The notes below the pieces were generated by a model, which was not told where the DNA came from, searched no databases, and saw only the letters and a list, made by a program, of their open reading frames with translations. A DNA stretch of 64,000 nt. Source: Actinomadura rayongensis. GTDB lineage: Bacteria > Actinomycetota > Actinomycetes > Streptosporangiales > Streptosporangiaceae. The DNA lies in NCBI RefSeq assembly GCF_009831215.1, contig NZ_WUTW01000003.1, positions 462,049-526,048 of the forward strand. The letters are read 5' to 3'. Below are positions 43,811 to 52,395 of the stretch, piece by piece. How positions within the stretch are numbered: position 1 is the first letter of the stretch; the number at the start of each line of letters is the position of its first letter. A program made the position numbers and the translations under genes.

Positions 43811-44506
43811 ATGACGCACGACACGACCGTCCGCGCGACCGGCCTCGGGAAGACCTACGACCCGTCCGCCGGGCCTGTGCTGGCGGGCGTGGACGTCGCG
43901 TTCGCCGCCGGAGAGCTGTGCGCTCTCATGGGACCGCCCGGCGCGGGACGCAGCACGCTGCTCGGCTGCCTCGCCGGGTACGTCCCGCCGAGCACGGGCG
44001 CCGTCCACCTCACCGGCGGGCGCTCCCCCGTGCTGCTGCGCGGCGTCCGACGGTCCCGGATCGGGTTCGTCGCGCCGCACGCGCGCCCGTTCCCCCGCGA
44101 AACGGTCGCGAGCCATCTGCGCTGGTCCTGCGCGCTCGCCGGGACGCCGCACGACCCGTACCGCGCGGCGCGGGTGGCGTGGCTGCTCGGGCTCGGCGGC
44201 GTCCTCGGCACGCCCGTCGCGCGGCTGACCGCCCGCGACCGGCGGCTCGTCCTGTGCGCGGGCGCGCTGCTGCCCGGCCCGCGCCTGGTCACCGTGGACG
44301 CCCCCGACGCCGCCGCCCCGGACGCCGCGTTCTTCGAGCGCCTGCGCCGCGCCACCGCCGGGCTCGGGACGGGCGTCGTCGCGGTCACCGGCGACAGCGC
44401 CGCCGCGGCCGTCGCCGACCGCGTCGTGTTCGTGGAGCGCGGACGGATCGCGGGCGCCGTCCACCACCCGCACGACCGCCCGGCGCTCCCCCCGCTCGCG
44501 GGGTAG
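43811..44506 (+). CDS. Degenerate ABC ATPase homologue (probable pseudo-ATPase)
   Basis: 231 residues from the ATG at 43811. The fold of an ABC ATPase is plain from the N-terminal VRATGLGKTYDPSAGPVLAGV and GELCALMGPPGAGRSTLLGC. Yet each catalytic motif is changed: Walker A Lys is Arg (GPPGAGRST), the Q-loop reads GFVAPH, the LSGGQ signature is replaced by RLTARDRRLV, Walker B ends VTVDAPD with Ala for Glu, and the switch His is Gly (AVTGDS). No permease is adjacent. The frame is otherwise intact and uses normal codons, so it is not obvious decay. It may be a structural or regulatory subunit. Divergent from the TetR gene. Confidence 0.8.
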   Translation: MTHDTTVRATGLGKTYDPSAGPVLAGVDVAFAAGELCALMGPPGAGRSTLLGCLAGYVPPSTGAVHLTGGRSPVLLRGVRRSRIGFVAPHARPFPRETVASHLRWSCALAGTPHDPYRAARVAWLLGLGGVLGTPVARLTARDRRLVLCAGALLPGPRLVTVDAPDAAAPDAAFFERLRRATAGLGTGVVAVTGDSAAAAVADRVVFVERGRIAGAVHHPHDRPALPPLAG

Positions 44507-44526
44507 CCCCCACCGCCCGCCAGGCC

Positions 44527-44587
44527 GTCCCCGCCGCTCGCAGCGTCGTCCCCGCCGCTCGCAGCGCTGTCAGCGCCGCTCGCGGGG
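44527..44587. repeat. 21-bp tandem repeat downstream of the degenerate ABC gene
   Basis: GTCCCCGCCGCTCGCAGC occurs at 44527–44544 and 44548–44565; a third, weaker copy ends GCGCCGCTCGCGGGG by 44587, much like the 3' end of the preceding gene (CCCCGCTCGCGGGG). Confidence 0.7.
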
Positions 44588-44611
44588 CCGTGTCGGGTGC
44601 TGGCGGGTGGG

Positions 44612-45844
44612 TCAGTCCTCGTCGGCCTCGGTGCGGCGTTCGGCGTCCGGGCTGCTCAGCCAGACGGTCAGCACCATCTCCATCTCCAGCCGCGTCTCCG
44701 GGTCGTAGAGCTGGTCGCCGAACAGTTCTTCGAGCTGGTGCAGGCGGTACCGGACGGTCTGCGGGTGCACGTGCAGCCGCGCCGCCACCTCGGTCGCGTT
44801 GAACCCGTTCTGCAGGCACGACAGCAGCGTCCGCACGAGCCGTTCCCGGTGCCGGGGCCGGACGCCGCGCAGCGGGGCGAGCCGCAGGTCCGCGACGGCG
44901 CGCACCAGTTCCTCGTCCTTGAACACCACGAGCGTCGGCATGTGCTCGGAGCAGCGGATCAGGCGGTCGGACGGCAGCACCCCGCGCCGCGCCAGCGGCA
45001 GCGCCTCGCGCGCCCACCGCATCGACTTGGCTGCGTCCTCGGTGCGGACGGTGGGCCCCATCGCGGCGACCCAGTTGCGCAGGGCGTTCTCCAGCAGGCG
45101 CCCGCGCCCCGGCCCGTCCGGGTCGGGGACGATCAGGCACGGCTCGCGCCGGTTCACGTCGGCGAGGACGTCCGGCGGCAGCGACGGGTGCGTGAACGGC
45201 TCCTGCCCCCGCTCGTACAGCACGACCGCCGCGACCGTCCGCGGCACCCGCCACTGGGCGAGCCGGGCGAGGTCGGCGACGGCCTGCGGCGCGGCGGGCG
45301 GCTCGGCGAGCATCATGTCCAGCAGTCGGCGCCGCCGGTGCTCCAGCTCGCCCGCCTCCTGCTCGCGGGCCTTGGTGTACCCCTCGGTGGCGGCGCGGGC
45401 GATCTCGTCCAGGAACGCGAAGATGGCCTCGGCGATGCTGGCGAGCGTCCGGCGCGAGATGTTGTACCGCTCCGACTCCGACGCCAGCCGCCGCCACGCG
45501 ACGCGCGCGCCGAGCCGCAGGGACGTCTGAAGCACGTCGAGGCTGCGCCCCTCGCGGGCCTCCGCCCAGCCGATCTCCCGGTACACGGCCGCGACCGGCT
45601 CCCACGAGCTGTCGGGGTCCATGATGAGGTCGACGAACTGCCGCAGCGCGCCCTCCACCGCGAGCCGGACGAACCGCGCGTACTCCTCGTCGTGCGGACG
45701 CGAGTACTCCGGGACGCCGGCCAGGATCTCCTCGATCATCTCCTCGGCCAGGGCGCCGAGATGCGGTCGGAACAGCTCCGAGACCTCACCGGGCACGCCC
45801 ACCCAGGGCTTGAGCTGCGAACGTTCCTCGATCGACGCTGTCAC
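44612..45844 (-). CDS. PucR-family transcriptional regulator
   Basis: 410 residues from the GTG at 45844, preceded by GGAGGAACC. The N-terminal half is the RsbT co-antagonist-like/GGDEF-like sensory region common in actinomycetes (FLDEIARAATEGYTKAREQE). The C-terminal helix-turn-helix is NATEVAARLHVHPQTVRYRL followed by HQLEELFGDQLYDPETRLEM, the PucR_2 signature. Family members sense small molecules and regulate purine, amino acid or aromatic metabolism. It is monocistronic; its target is unknown. Confidence 0.88.
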   Translation of the reverse strand: MTASIEERSQLKPWVGVPGEVSELFRPHLGALAEEMIEEILAGVPEYSRPHDEEYARFVRLAVEGALRQFVDLIMDPDSSWEPVAAVYREIGWAEAREGRSLDVLQTSLRLGARVAWRRLASESERYNISRRTLASIAEAIFAFLDEIARAATEGYTKAREQEAGELEHRRRRLLDMMLAEPPAAPQAVADLARLAQWRVPRTVAAVVLYERGQEPFTHPSLPPDVLADVNRREPCLIVPDPDGPGRGRLLENALRNWVAAMGPTVRTEDAAKSMRWAREALPLARRGVLPSDRLIRCSEHMPTLVVFKDEELVRAVADLRLAPLRGVRPRHRERLVRTLLSCLQNGFNATEVAARLHVHPQTVRYRLHQLEELFGDQLYDPETRLEMEMVLTVWLSSPDAERRTEADED

Positions 45845-46033
45845 CGTTGGTTCCTCCCACCCCGCCGGGGTCCGGGGCCTTCCGGGGAAGGTACCTCCGG
45901 TGGGACGGCGGGGCTTCAGGTTCACCGACGCATTAGCCGGGTGCCGTTGTCAGTCGAGTGACAACCCCGGGCGTTCACCCGACGGGGATCATCACCTGGA
46001 GACGGAGCCCGTGACCGTCCTGTGACCCGGCGG

Positions 46034-46645
46034 TCAGCCCGGGACGGCGGCGAGCGCGCCGCGCAGGACGAGCCGTCCCGACGTGCGCACGAGCGCGGTG
46101 ACCTCGTCCACGGGGCGGCGCAGCGACGTCAGGCTGACGAGGGCGGCGAGCAGCACGTGCCCGAGGACGATCTCGGCGTCCTCGCGGCCCGGCACCGGAT
46201 CGCCGATCGCCGCCGACAGCCGGGCGCGGAGCTGCGCGAACAGCTCGGTGCGGGCCGCGTCCACGCCCGGGTCGCCGGACGTCGCCGCCTGGACGACCGC
46301 CGACGCGAGCGTCAGGTTCTCGGCGGCGACCACGACGATGCGCTCCAGCAGGCCGGTGAGCCGCTCCTCGGGCGTCGCGCCGGGGGCCGGGTCGCCGGGG
46401 GCGATCTCCTGCGCCCAGACGGCGGCCACCTCGGTAAGAAGATGGTCTTTTGTCGCGAAATATCGGTACACGGTGGCGCGCGCCACGCCCGCGCGGTCGG
46501 CGACGTCGTGCATCGTGACGGCCGGGTAGCCGCCCGCGTCGGCCAGCGCGCGGGCCGCCGCGATCAGCCGCTCCCGCCGCGCCTGCTGCTCGCGCGACAG
46601 GCTCCGCGTGACGGTGATGTGCGCGGTTCGGTCCGGGTGGGTCAT
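46034..46645 (-). CDS. TetR-family transcriptional regulator
   Basis: 203 residues from the ATG at 46645 after GGGAGGAG. The helix-turn-helix is YPAVTMHDVADRAGVARATV followed by YRYFATKDHLL. The C-terminal half is helical with Ala/Val-rich stretches. It is divergent from the cold-shock operon across 252 bp and has no obvious enzyme target next to it. Confidence 0.88.
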   Translation of the reverse strand: MTHPDRTAHITVTRSLSREQQARRERLIAAARALADAGGYPAVTMHDVADRAGVARATVYRYFATKDHLLTEVAAVWAQEIAPGDPAPGATPEERLTGLLERIVVVAAENLTLASAVVQAATSGDPGVDAARTELFAQLRARLSAAIGDPVPGREDAEIVLGHVLLAALVSLTSLRRPVDEVTALVRTSGRLVLRGALAAVPG

Positions 46646-46776
46646 GGGGTCGTTCTCCTCCCGTCGCCACCGCCCATTCTCGCGCATGCGCTCGCGCACG
46701 CGCCGCGCGCGCCGGATCGCGCTCCGGCGGACGTGTGGTAGCGTCGAGGCAGTTGCGGTTCCCATAGACATTTGTG

Positions 46777-46811
46777 TGCGCCTGCAGGTTCGATCCTCAG
46801 GCGCATTTTTT
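46777..46811 (+). terminator. Terminator-like hairpin in the cold-shock gene leader
   Basis: TGCGCCTG (46777–46784) pairs with CAGGCGCA (46798–46805) around 13 bases and is followed by six T. It lies 87 bp upstream of the csp ATG, inside the probable leader, so it looks like an attenuator rather than an end-of-gene signal. Confidence 0.65.
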
Positions 46812-46897
46812 GTTGTTCTGGATCTTCCGGATGGGCCATCGCGGCGCTTCCGGCCGTACAAGGTGTGCGACCGGGACCTAATCCGAAGGAGATCAAT

Positions 46898-47101
46898 ATG
46901 GCCACCGGTACCGTCAAGTGGTTCAACGCCGAAAAGGGCTTCGGCTTCATCGCCCAGGACGACGGCGGCGCCGACGTCTTCGCCCACTACTCCAACATCG
47001 CGGCGCAGGGCTTCCGCGAGCTGCAGGAGGGCCAGAAGGTGACGTTCGACGTCACCCAGGGCCAGAAGGGCCTCCAGGCGGAGAACATCGTCCCCGCCTG
47101 A
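46898..47101 (+). CDS. Cold shock protein (CspA family)
   Basis: 67 residues. Both RNA-binding motifs are present: KGFGFI (RNP-1) and DVFAHY (RNP-2, usually VFVHF). The start MATGTVKWFNAEKGFGFIAQ is the textbook CspA pattern. GAAGGAG precedes the ATG. It binds and melts structured RNA. A DEAD-box helicase follows 65 bp downstream, a frequent cold-shock pairing. The leader carries a terminator-like hairpin. Confidence 0.97.
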   Translation: MATGTVKWFNAEKGFGFIAQDDGGADVFAHYSNIAAQGFRELQEGQKVTFDVTQGQKGLQAENIVPA

Positions 47102-47166
47102 CCGTTCCGCAGCGCCGCGGCGGGCGTCGATCCGCCGCGGCGACCCGGTCCGGAAGGACTACCGCC

Positions 47167-48795
47167 ATGACCCGTTCCGCCCGTCCCGCGCGCCGCTCCC
47201 GGCGCCCGGCGGCCCGGCGACCGCACGGCGCGGAGTCCCCGCGTCCGGGCACGCCCGCACCGCCGCCCGTCGCCTCGTTCGCCGAGCTCCCGCTCCCCGC
47301 CCCGCTGTTGACGGCCCTCGCCGCGCAGGGCGTCACCGAGCCGTTCCCCATCCAGGCCGCGACGCTGCCGAGCGCGCTCGCCGGCCGGGACGTCCTCGGC
47401 CGGGGCCGCACCGGCTCCGGCAAGACCCTCGCCTTCGGCCTCGCGCTGCTCGCCCGCCTCACCGGCCGGCGCGCCGAGCCGTGCCGTCCGCTCGCGCTCG
47501 TCCTCGTCCCCACCCGCGAACTCGCGCAGCAGGTCGCGACCGCCCTCACCCCCTACGCCGACGCCGTCGGCCTGCGGATGACGGCCGTCGTCGGCGGCCT
47601 GCCGATCGCGCGCCAGGCCACCGCGCTGCGGCGCGGCGCCGACGTCCTCGTCGCGACCCCCGGACGCCTCGCCGACCTGCTGGAACGCGGCGACTGCCAC
47701 CTCGGCGACATCGCCGTCACGGTCCTGGACGAGGCCGACCAGATGACCGACATGGGCTTCCTGCCGCAGGTCACCCGGCTGCTCGACCGCACGCCGCCCG
47801 GCGGCCAGCGGATGCTGTTCTCCGCCACGCTCGACGGCGACGTGGACAAGCTCGTCCGGCGCTTCCTGGACGACCCGGTGTCGCACGCCGTCGACGCCGC
47901 CGCCGGGGCCGTCACCGCGATGGAGCACCACCTGCTGCGCGTCGCGGACACCGACAAGCAGGAGACCACCGCGCACATCGCCGCCCGCTCCGGGCAGGTG
48001 ATCATGTTCGTGCGGATGAAGCACGCCGCGAACCGGCTCGTCCGCAAGCTGTCGGCGCGCGGGATCAACGCCGGCGCCCTGCACGGCGGCCGGACGCAGT
48101 CCCAGCGCGACCGCACGCTCGCCGGCTTCCGGACGGGCGAGGTGACCGTCCTCGTCGCCACCGACGTCGCCGCGCGCGGCATCCACATCGACGACCTGGA
48201 CCTCGTCGTCAACGTGGACCCACCCGCCGACCACAAGGACTACCTGCACCGCGCCGGCCGCACGGCCCGCGCCGGCCGCGCCGGGACGGTCGTCACGCTC
48301 GTCCTGCCCGACCAGCGCGCCGCCGTGGACGAACTGTTCGCCGCCGCCAAGGTCCGCCCGACGACGACGGCCGTCCGCCCGGGCGACGCGGAACTGACCC
48401 GCATCACCGGCGCCCGCACCCCACCCGGCCCGGCCCCCACCGCCTCGTCCCGCGAGGCAACACCGTCCCGCAGGGCCACCTCACCCCGCGACAGCGCGCC
48501 CCGTAAGGCGGCGTCCCGCGAGTCCGCCCCGTCCCGCGACACCGCGCCCCGCAAGGCCGCGTCCCGCGAGACCCCCGCGCGCCGCGAAGCCGCCCCGTCC
48601 CGCGGAGCCGCTTCATCGCGCGAGACCGCGTCCCGCAAGGCCGGCGCGCCCCGCGAGACCACCGCGTCCCGCGAAACCCCGGCGCCCCGAGAGGCCACCA
48701 CGGGCCATCCCGCCCAAGAGGGACGCCGCCGGGGCACTCCACCCGCGTCCCGCAACCGCCGACCGCGCCGAGCCCCGTCCCCGCGCAACAGCTAG
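47167..48795 (+). CDS. DEAD-box RNA helicase, RhlE/CsdA-like, with repetitive tail
   Basis: 542 residues. Core motifs in order: Q motif (FPIQAATLP), I (GRTGSGKT), Ia (PTRELAQQ), Ib (TPGRL), II (DEADQM), III (SAT), V (ATDVAARGIHIDD) and VI (HRAGRTARAG). The last ~125 residues are Ser/Arg/Glu/Ala repeats (S-R-E/D-x-A-P-R-K type) that are basic overall and likely bind RNA. With the adjacent cold-shock protein it should unwind RNA at low temperature. Degenerate copies of its 3' end lie downstream. Confidence 0.94.
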   Translation: MTRSARPARRSRRPAARRPHGAESPRPGTPAPPPVASFAELPLPAPLLTALAAQGVTEPFPIQAATLPSALAGRDVLGRGRTGSGKTLAFGLALLARLTGRRAEPCRPLALVLVPTRELAQQVATALTPYADAVGLRMTAVVGGLPIARQATALRRGADVLVATPGRLADLLERGDCHLGDIAVTVLDEADQMTDMGFLPQVTRLLDRTPPGGQRMLFSATLDGDVDKLVRRFLDDPVSHAVDAAAGAVTAMEHHLLRVADTDKQETTAHIAARSGQVIMFVRMKHAANRLVRKLSARGINAGALHGGRTQSQRDRTLAGFRTGEVTVLVATDVAARGIHIDDLDLVVNVDPPADHKDYLHRAGRTARAGRAGTVVTLVLPDQRAAVDELFAAAKVRPTTTAVRPGDAELTRITGARTPPGPAPTASSREATPSRRATSPRDSAPRKAASRESAPSRDTAPRKAASRETPARREAAPSRGAASSRETASRKAGAPRETTASRETPAPREATTGHPAQEGRRRGTPPASRNRRPRRAPSPRNS

Positions 48796-49230
48796 CACCC
48801 GCACCTAGGCCCCAGCGCCCCCGGGCCGACTCCGCGTCGGCCCGGGGCCGGCCGGCGCGGCGGCAGGATGTTCCGACCGCGTCCCGTTCCCGCTGGACGC
48901 CGTCGCCGCACAACAGCCAACGCCCACAGCCGCCCAGGCCCCTGCGCCCCGGGCCGGTTCCGGACTGGCCGGGGCGGCGGCCGAGTGCTTCGCCCGCGTC
49001 CCATGCCCGCCAGCCCCGCCGAAGGCCATCGGCGGGGTGCTCCCGCCCGCGCCCCGCGCCCACCAGCCCCGCCGGGCGCCGTCGCCGCCACAAGAGCTAA
49101 CGCCCGCGCCTGCCCGGGCCCTTGCGCCTGAGCAGCTGCGGGCCAGCCGGGCGACGGCGGAGTGCTCCGGCCGCGTCCCGCGCCCGCCAGCCCGCCGACC
49201 CCGTCGGGCGCAACAGCAGCGCGTGCCCCA
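48765..49230 (+). repeat. Degenerate tandem repeats copying the helicase 3' end
   Basis: The segment CCGCGCAACAGCTAGCACCC around the helicase stop recurs as CCGCACAACAGCCAACGCCC near 48906, CCGCCACAAGAGCTAACGCC near 49085 and, weakly, GGGCGCAACAGCAGC near 49206. Between them a GAGTGCT(T/C)CG...GCGTCCC...GCCCGCCAGCCC block also repeats. Spacing is about 120–180 bp. The remainder of the spacer to 49558 shows no gene, only the promoter and dyad noted at 49477–49551. Confidence 0.75.
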
Positions 49231-49476
49231 GGGTCAAGCTCAGCCCGCTGTCGGGGTAGTCCACGGTCAGCGGTGTTATGCCGGGCGGCGGCCCGGCCGT
49301 CCGGCTTCCGGCCGACTTCCCGGGCTCGCCTGGCGTCTCATTCCGCGACCGTGTCTTCGCGAGCGCGGCATCGCTCCGGGCTTCGGGCCGGGGCGGGCTG
49401 CGGGGCGGGGACGGCGGGGTGGGGTTTTGACGGCGGGGCTAGCGCTCGCGTCTGGGCGGGGCCAACCCCGGGCAAA

Positions 49477-49551
49477 CCCTTCTGTCGCGCGTGGATAGGC
49501 CTCCGGGGGCGGGTACGGGCGGTCGGATGCAGCCTGACCGCGACAGAAGGG
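49477..49551 (+). promoter_or_regulatory. 13-bp inverted repeat flanking a SigB-like promoter before the DJ-1 gene
   Basis: CCCTTCTGTCGCG (49477–49489) and CGCGACAGAAGGG (49539–49551) are perfectly complementary; the right arm contains the ribosome binding site of the gene starting at 49559. Between them GGAT (49493–49496), 14 bp and GGGTAC (49511–49516) fit the actinomycete SigB consensus GNNT-N14-16-GGGTAY. Confidence 0.6.
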
Positions 49552-49558
49552 AAGCATC

Positions 49559-50128
49559 ATGGGTGACGCCAATCTGACCGGCTACAGCGCACTGGCGATC
49601 GTGTCGAACTACGGCGTCGAGCAGGACGAGCTGATCGTGCCGGTGCAGCACCTGCGCGACGACGGCGCCGACATCGACGTCGCCGCCCCGTCCGCGGACA
49701 CCATCCAGACGCTGGTCGGCGACCGGGACCCGGGCAAGACGGTCGAACCGACGCTTTCGCTGGACCAGGTCGAACCGGCCGACTATGACCTGCTGTTCAT
49801 TCCCGGCGGGACGCTCAACGCGGACACGCTGCGGCGCAACGAGACCGCCATCGGGATCGTCCGGGCGTTCACGTCCACGGGCGCGCCGGTCGCGGCGATC
49901 TGCCACGGGCCGTGGGCGCTGGTGGAGGCGGGGGCGACGGAGGGCAAGACGCTTACGTCCTATCCCTCGCTGCAGACCGACATCCGCAACGCGGGCGGCA
50001 CGTGGGTAGATCGACCGGTCGTTACCGATGACGCGGGCTATCCGCTGGTCACCTCCCGGCGGCCGGACGACCTGGACGACTTCGTGCGCGAGATCGACGC
50101 CGTCCTCACGGCCGGGTCGACCGCCTGA
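49559..50128 (+). CDS. DJ-1/PfpI family protein
   Basis: 189 residues. The nucleophilic cysteine is in PVAAICHGPWALVEAG with an upstream Glu in QDELIVPV, as in PfpI/YhbO-type proteins that repair glycated macromolecules or act as chaperones. The domain fills the protein. It is convergent with the TetR gene, seven bp apart. A SigB-like promoter and a dyad covering its ribosome binding site suggest stress-controlled expression. Confidence 0.92.
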   Translation: MGDANLTGYSALAIVSNYGVEQDELIVPVQHLRDDGADIDVAAPSADTIQTLVGDRDPGKTVEPTLSLDQVEPADYDLLFIPGGTLNADTLRRNETAIGIVRAFTSTGAPVAAICHGPWALVEAGATEGKTLTSYPSLQTDIRNAGGTWVDRPVVTDDAGYPLVTSRRPDDLDDFVREIDAVLTAGSTA

Positions 50129-50134
50129 CCCGGC

Positions 50135-50698
50135 TCAGGGCCGCCCGGCCTGGTCGAGGACCGTCTCGGCCAGCGCGCGGGCGGCGAGCGCGGGGTGCTC
50201 CTCGGGGCGCGTGACGCCCTGGGCCAGCACCCCGTCCACGAGCACGGCGAGCTGGTTCGCCCCCGCGTCCGGGTCGGGGTGGCCGTGCCGGGTCAGCTCG
50301 CCCGCGAACAGCTCGTGGATCCGCCACTTGGTGGCGCGGACCTCTTTGTGCGCGGGGTGGCCCGGGTCGGCCAGGGCCAGTTCGGCGGCCGTGAACCGGC
50401 AGCCGTGGAAGTCGGGCTTGGTCGTGACGCGGTCCAGCTCGTCGAACACCGCGAGGACGCGGGCGCGCGGCTCGTCGCCCGCCGCGTCCATGGCGGTGCG
50501 GTAGCGGGCGACGGGGTCGGCGCTGCGCAGCACCTCGACGATCAGGCCGTCCTTGCCGCCGAAGTGCTGGTAGAGCGACCTTCGGGCGACGTCGGCCTGC
50601 TTGAGGATCGCGTCCACGCCGACGTGGACGCCCTGGGTGTAGGTGAGGTCGCGGGCGGCCTGGAGGAGGCGGTCGCGGGGTCCGGGGCGCGTGGTCAC
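50135..50698 (-). CDS. TetR-family repressor of the adjacent MFS exporter
   Basis: 187 residues. The helix-turn-helix reads GVHVGVDAILKQADVARRSL followed by YQHFGGKDGLI. The C-terminal effector domain is shorter than usual. It is divergent from the MFS gene across 93 bp containing one well-placed dyad, the usual layout for a drug-exporter repressor. Confidence 0.9.
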   Translation of the reverse strand: MTTRPGPRDRLLQAARDLTYTQGVHVGVDAILKQADVARRSLYQHFGGKDGLIVEVLRSADPVARYRTAMDAAGDEPRARVLAVFDELDRVTTKPDFHGCRFTAAELALADPGHPAHKEVRATKWRIHELFAGELTRHGHPDPDAGANQLAVLVDGVLAQGVTRPEEHPALAARALAETVLDQAGRP

Positions 50699-50719
50699 GG
50701 GACGATTCTAGGCACGGAC

Positions 50720-50750
50720 TTGACAGTAGATCAACCGATCTATCTATGAT
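50720..50750 (+). promoter_or_regulatory. MFS promoter with TetR operator between the –35 and –10 boxes
   Basis: TTGACA at 50720–50725 and TATGAT at 50745–50750 (19-bp spacer) bracket the dyad TAGATC-AACC-GATCTA at 50727–50742. Bound repressor would directly block polymerase. Confidence 0.65.
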
Positions 50751-50791
50751 CAGCGACGTATACCGACCGTTCTATCTCCCCTGGAGTGCTC

Positions 50792-52336
50792 ATGGCCCGT
50801 GCGGGCACGCTCCCCACCGTGCTGACCGGTGTGTTCGTCACCGTCCTCGACTTCTTCATCGTCAACGTCGCCCTGCCGTCCCTCCAGCACGACCTGGGCG
50901 CGGGCGCCTCGGCCGTCGAGTGGGTCGTCGCCGGGTACGGGCTCGTCTACGGGTCCGGGCTCGTCCTCGGCGGACAGCTCGGGGATGTCCTCGGCCGCCG
51001 CCGCGCCTTCGCGCTCGGCCTCGCGCTGTTCACGCTCACGTCCGCGCTGTGCGGCCTCGCGCCGGACACCGGGACGCTCATCGCCGCCCGCGTCGCCCAG
51101 GGCGCCGCCGCCGCGCTGCTCACGCCGCAGGTGCTCGCGATCCTGCGCACCGCCTACACCGGCCGCGCGCAGGTCCGCGTCATCAACGCCTACGCGCTCA
51201 CCATCGGGCTCGCCGCCGTGTTCGGCCAGCTCATCGGGGGGCTGCTCATCAACGCGGACCTGTTCGGCCTCGGCTGGCGCGCCTGCTTCCTGATCAACGT
51301 CCCGATCGGCCTGGTGACCCTCGCTGCGACGTTCCGGGTCGTCCCGGAAAGCCGCGCCGTCCTCCCCGCCCAGCCGGCCCCGTCCGGTCTCCCCGCTCAG
51401 CCGACCTCGACCGGCCTCTCCGCCCAGCCGACCTCGGCCAGCCTCCCCGGCCGACCGGCCCCGACCGGTCTCCCGGGTCGCTCGCGGCACACGGGACCCG
51501 CGGGCGCGCGGCCTCGGCTCGACGCGGGCGGGGCCGTGCTCGTCACGCTCGCGCTGGCCGCCGTGCTGCTGCCGCTGATCGAGGGACGCGAGCAGGGCTG
51601 GCCGCTGTGGACGTGGCTGTCCCCACTCGCCGCGCTCGTCCTGCTCGCGGTCTACGCGCTGCGCCGCCACCCCGCGCCGTTGATCGACCCGGCGTTGTTC
51701 CGTGAGCGTCCGTTCACGGTCGGGCTGCTCACCGCGGTGGCGTTCTCGATGAGCATGGCCGCGTACTTCTTCGTGTTCGCCCTGTACGTCCAGCAGGGAC
51801 GCGGACTGGACGCCCTCCAGGCCGGGCTCGTCTTCGCACCGATCGGCGCCGGTTATCTCGCGGCCTCCCTGCTCGCGCCCCGGCTGTCCGCGCGGCTCGG
51901 GCGGCAGACGATCGCGCTCGGCGGCCTGGTGCGCGCGGGCGGGCTCGCGATCCTGCTCGTCCTGGCCGGGGTAGATGCACCGATCGGTGCACTGGTCCCC
52001 GTGCTGGTCCTGGACGGGATCGGGATGGGCCTGGCGTTCGCGCCGATCACCGCCGTCGTCCTGGCCCGGGTCGCGCCGCACCACGCCGGGTCCGCCGCCG
52101 GGGCCCTCGCCACGGCGCAGCAGGTCGGCAACGCGCTCGGCGTCGGGATCATCGGCGTCATCTACTTCGGCGCCGTCTCCGGCGGGGTCCCGCACGCGTT
52201 CCAGGACGGACTGGTCTACCTCATCGCGGGGTCGCTGGCGATCACGGCGCTGGTGCAGTTCCTGCCGCGCGCGTCCGCCGCTCCCGCCGCTCCCGCCGTT
52301 CCGGCACCGACGCGGCCCGCCGCTCACCATGCGTGA
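50792..52336 (+). CDS. MFS drug exporter, DHA2 (14-helix) type
   Basis: 514 residues from the ATG at 50792, after GGAG; a GTG two codons earlier is possible. Fourteen hydrophobic segments; motif A-like GGQLGDVLGRRRAFA between helices 2 and 3 and the antiporter motif C region (VFGQLIGGLLINADLFG). The loop near residues 185–235 is expanded by four 9-residue repeats (SGLPAQPTS, TGLSAQPTS, ASLPGRPAP, TGLPGRSRH). It should export drugs by proton antiport under control of the divergent TetR. Confidence 0.92.
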   Translation: MARAGTLPTVLTGVFVTVLDFFIVNVALPSLQHDLGAGASAVEWVVAGYGLVYGSGLVLGGQLGDVLGRRRAFALGLALFTLTSALCGLAPDTGTLIAARVAQGAAAALLTPQVLAILRTAYTGRAQVRVINAYALTIGLAAVFGQLIGGLLINADLFGLGWRACFLINVPIGLVTLAATFRVVPESRAVLPAQPAPSGLPAQPTSTGLSAQPTSASLPGRPAPTGLPGRSRHTGPAGARPRLDAGGAVLVTLALAAVLLPLIEGREQGWPLWTWLSPLAALVLLAVYALRRHPAPLIDPALFRERPFTVGLLTAVAFSMSMAAYFFVFALYVQQGRGLDALQAGLVFAPIGAGYLAASLLAPRLSARLGRQTIALGGLVRAGGLAILLVLAGVDAPIGALVPVLVLDGIGMGLAFAPITAVVLARVAPHHAGSAAGALATAQQVGNALGVGIIGVIYFGAVSGGVPHAFQDGLVYLIAGSLAITALVQFLPRASAAPAAPAVPAPTRPAAHHA

Positions 52337-52395
52337 ACGACGGTGTGCGCTTTTCGTGCCACGGTCCTAACCGAGGTGCAATCGCCCCGACAAGG

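Noticed and set aside
48796..49558. Small genes in the spacer after the helicase
   Set aside because: Frames exist on both strands but consist of repeat-derived Arg/Pro/Ala sequence without start signals.
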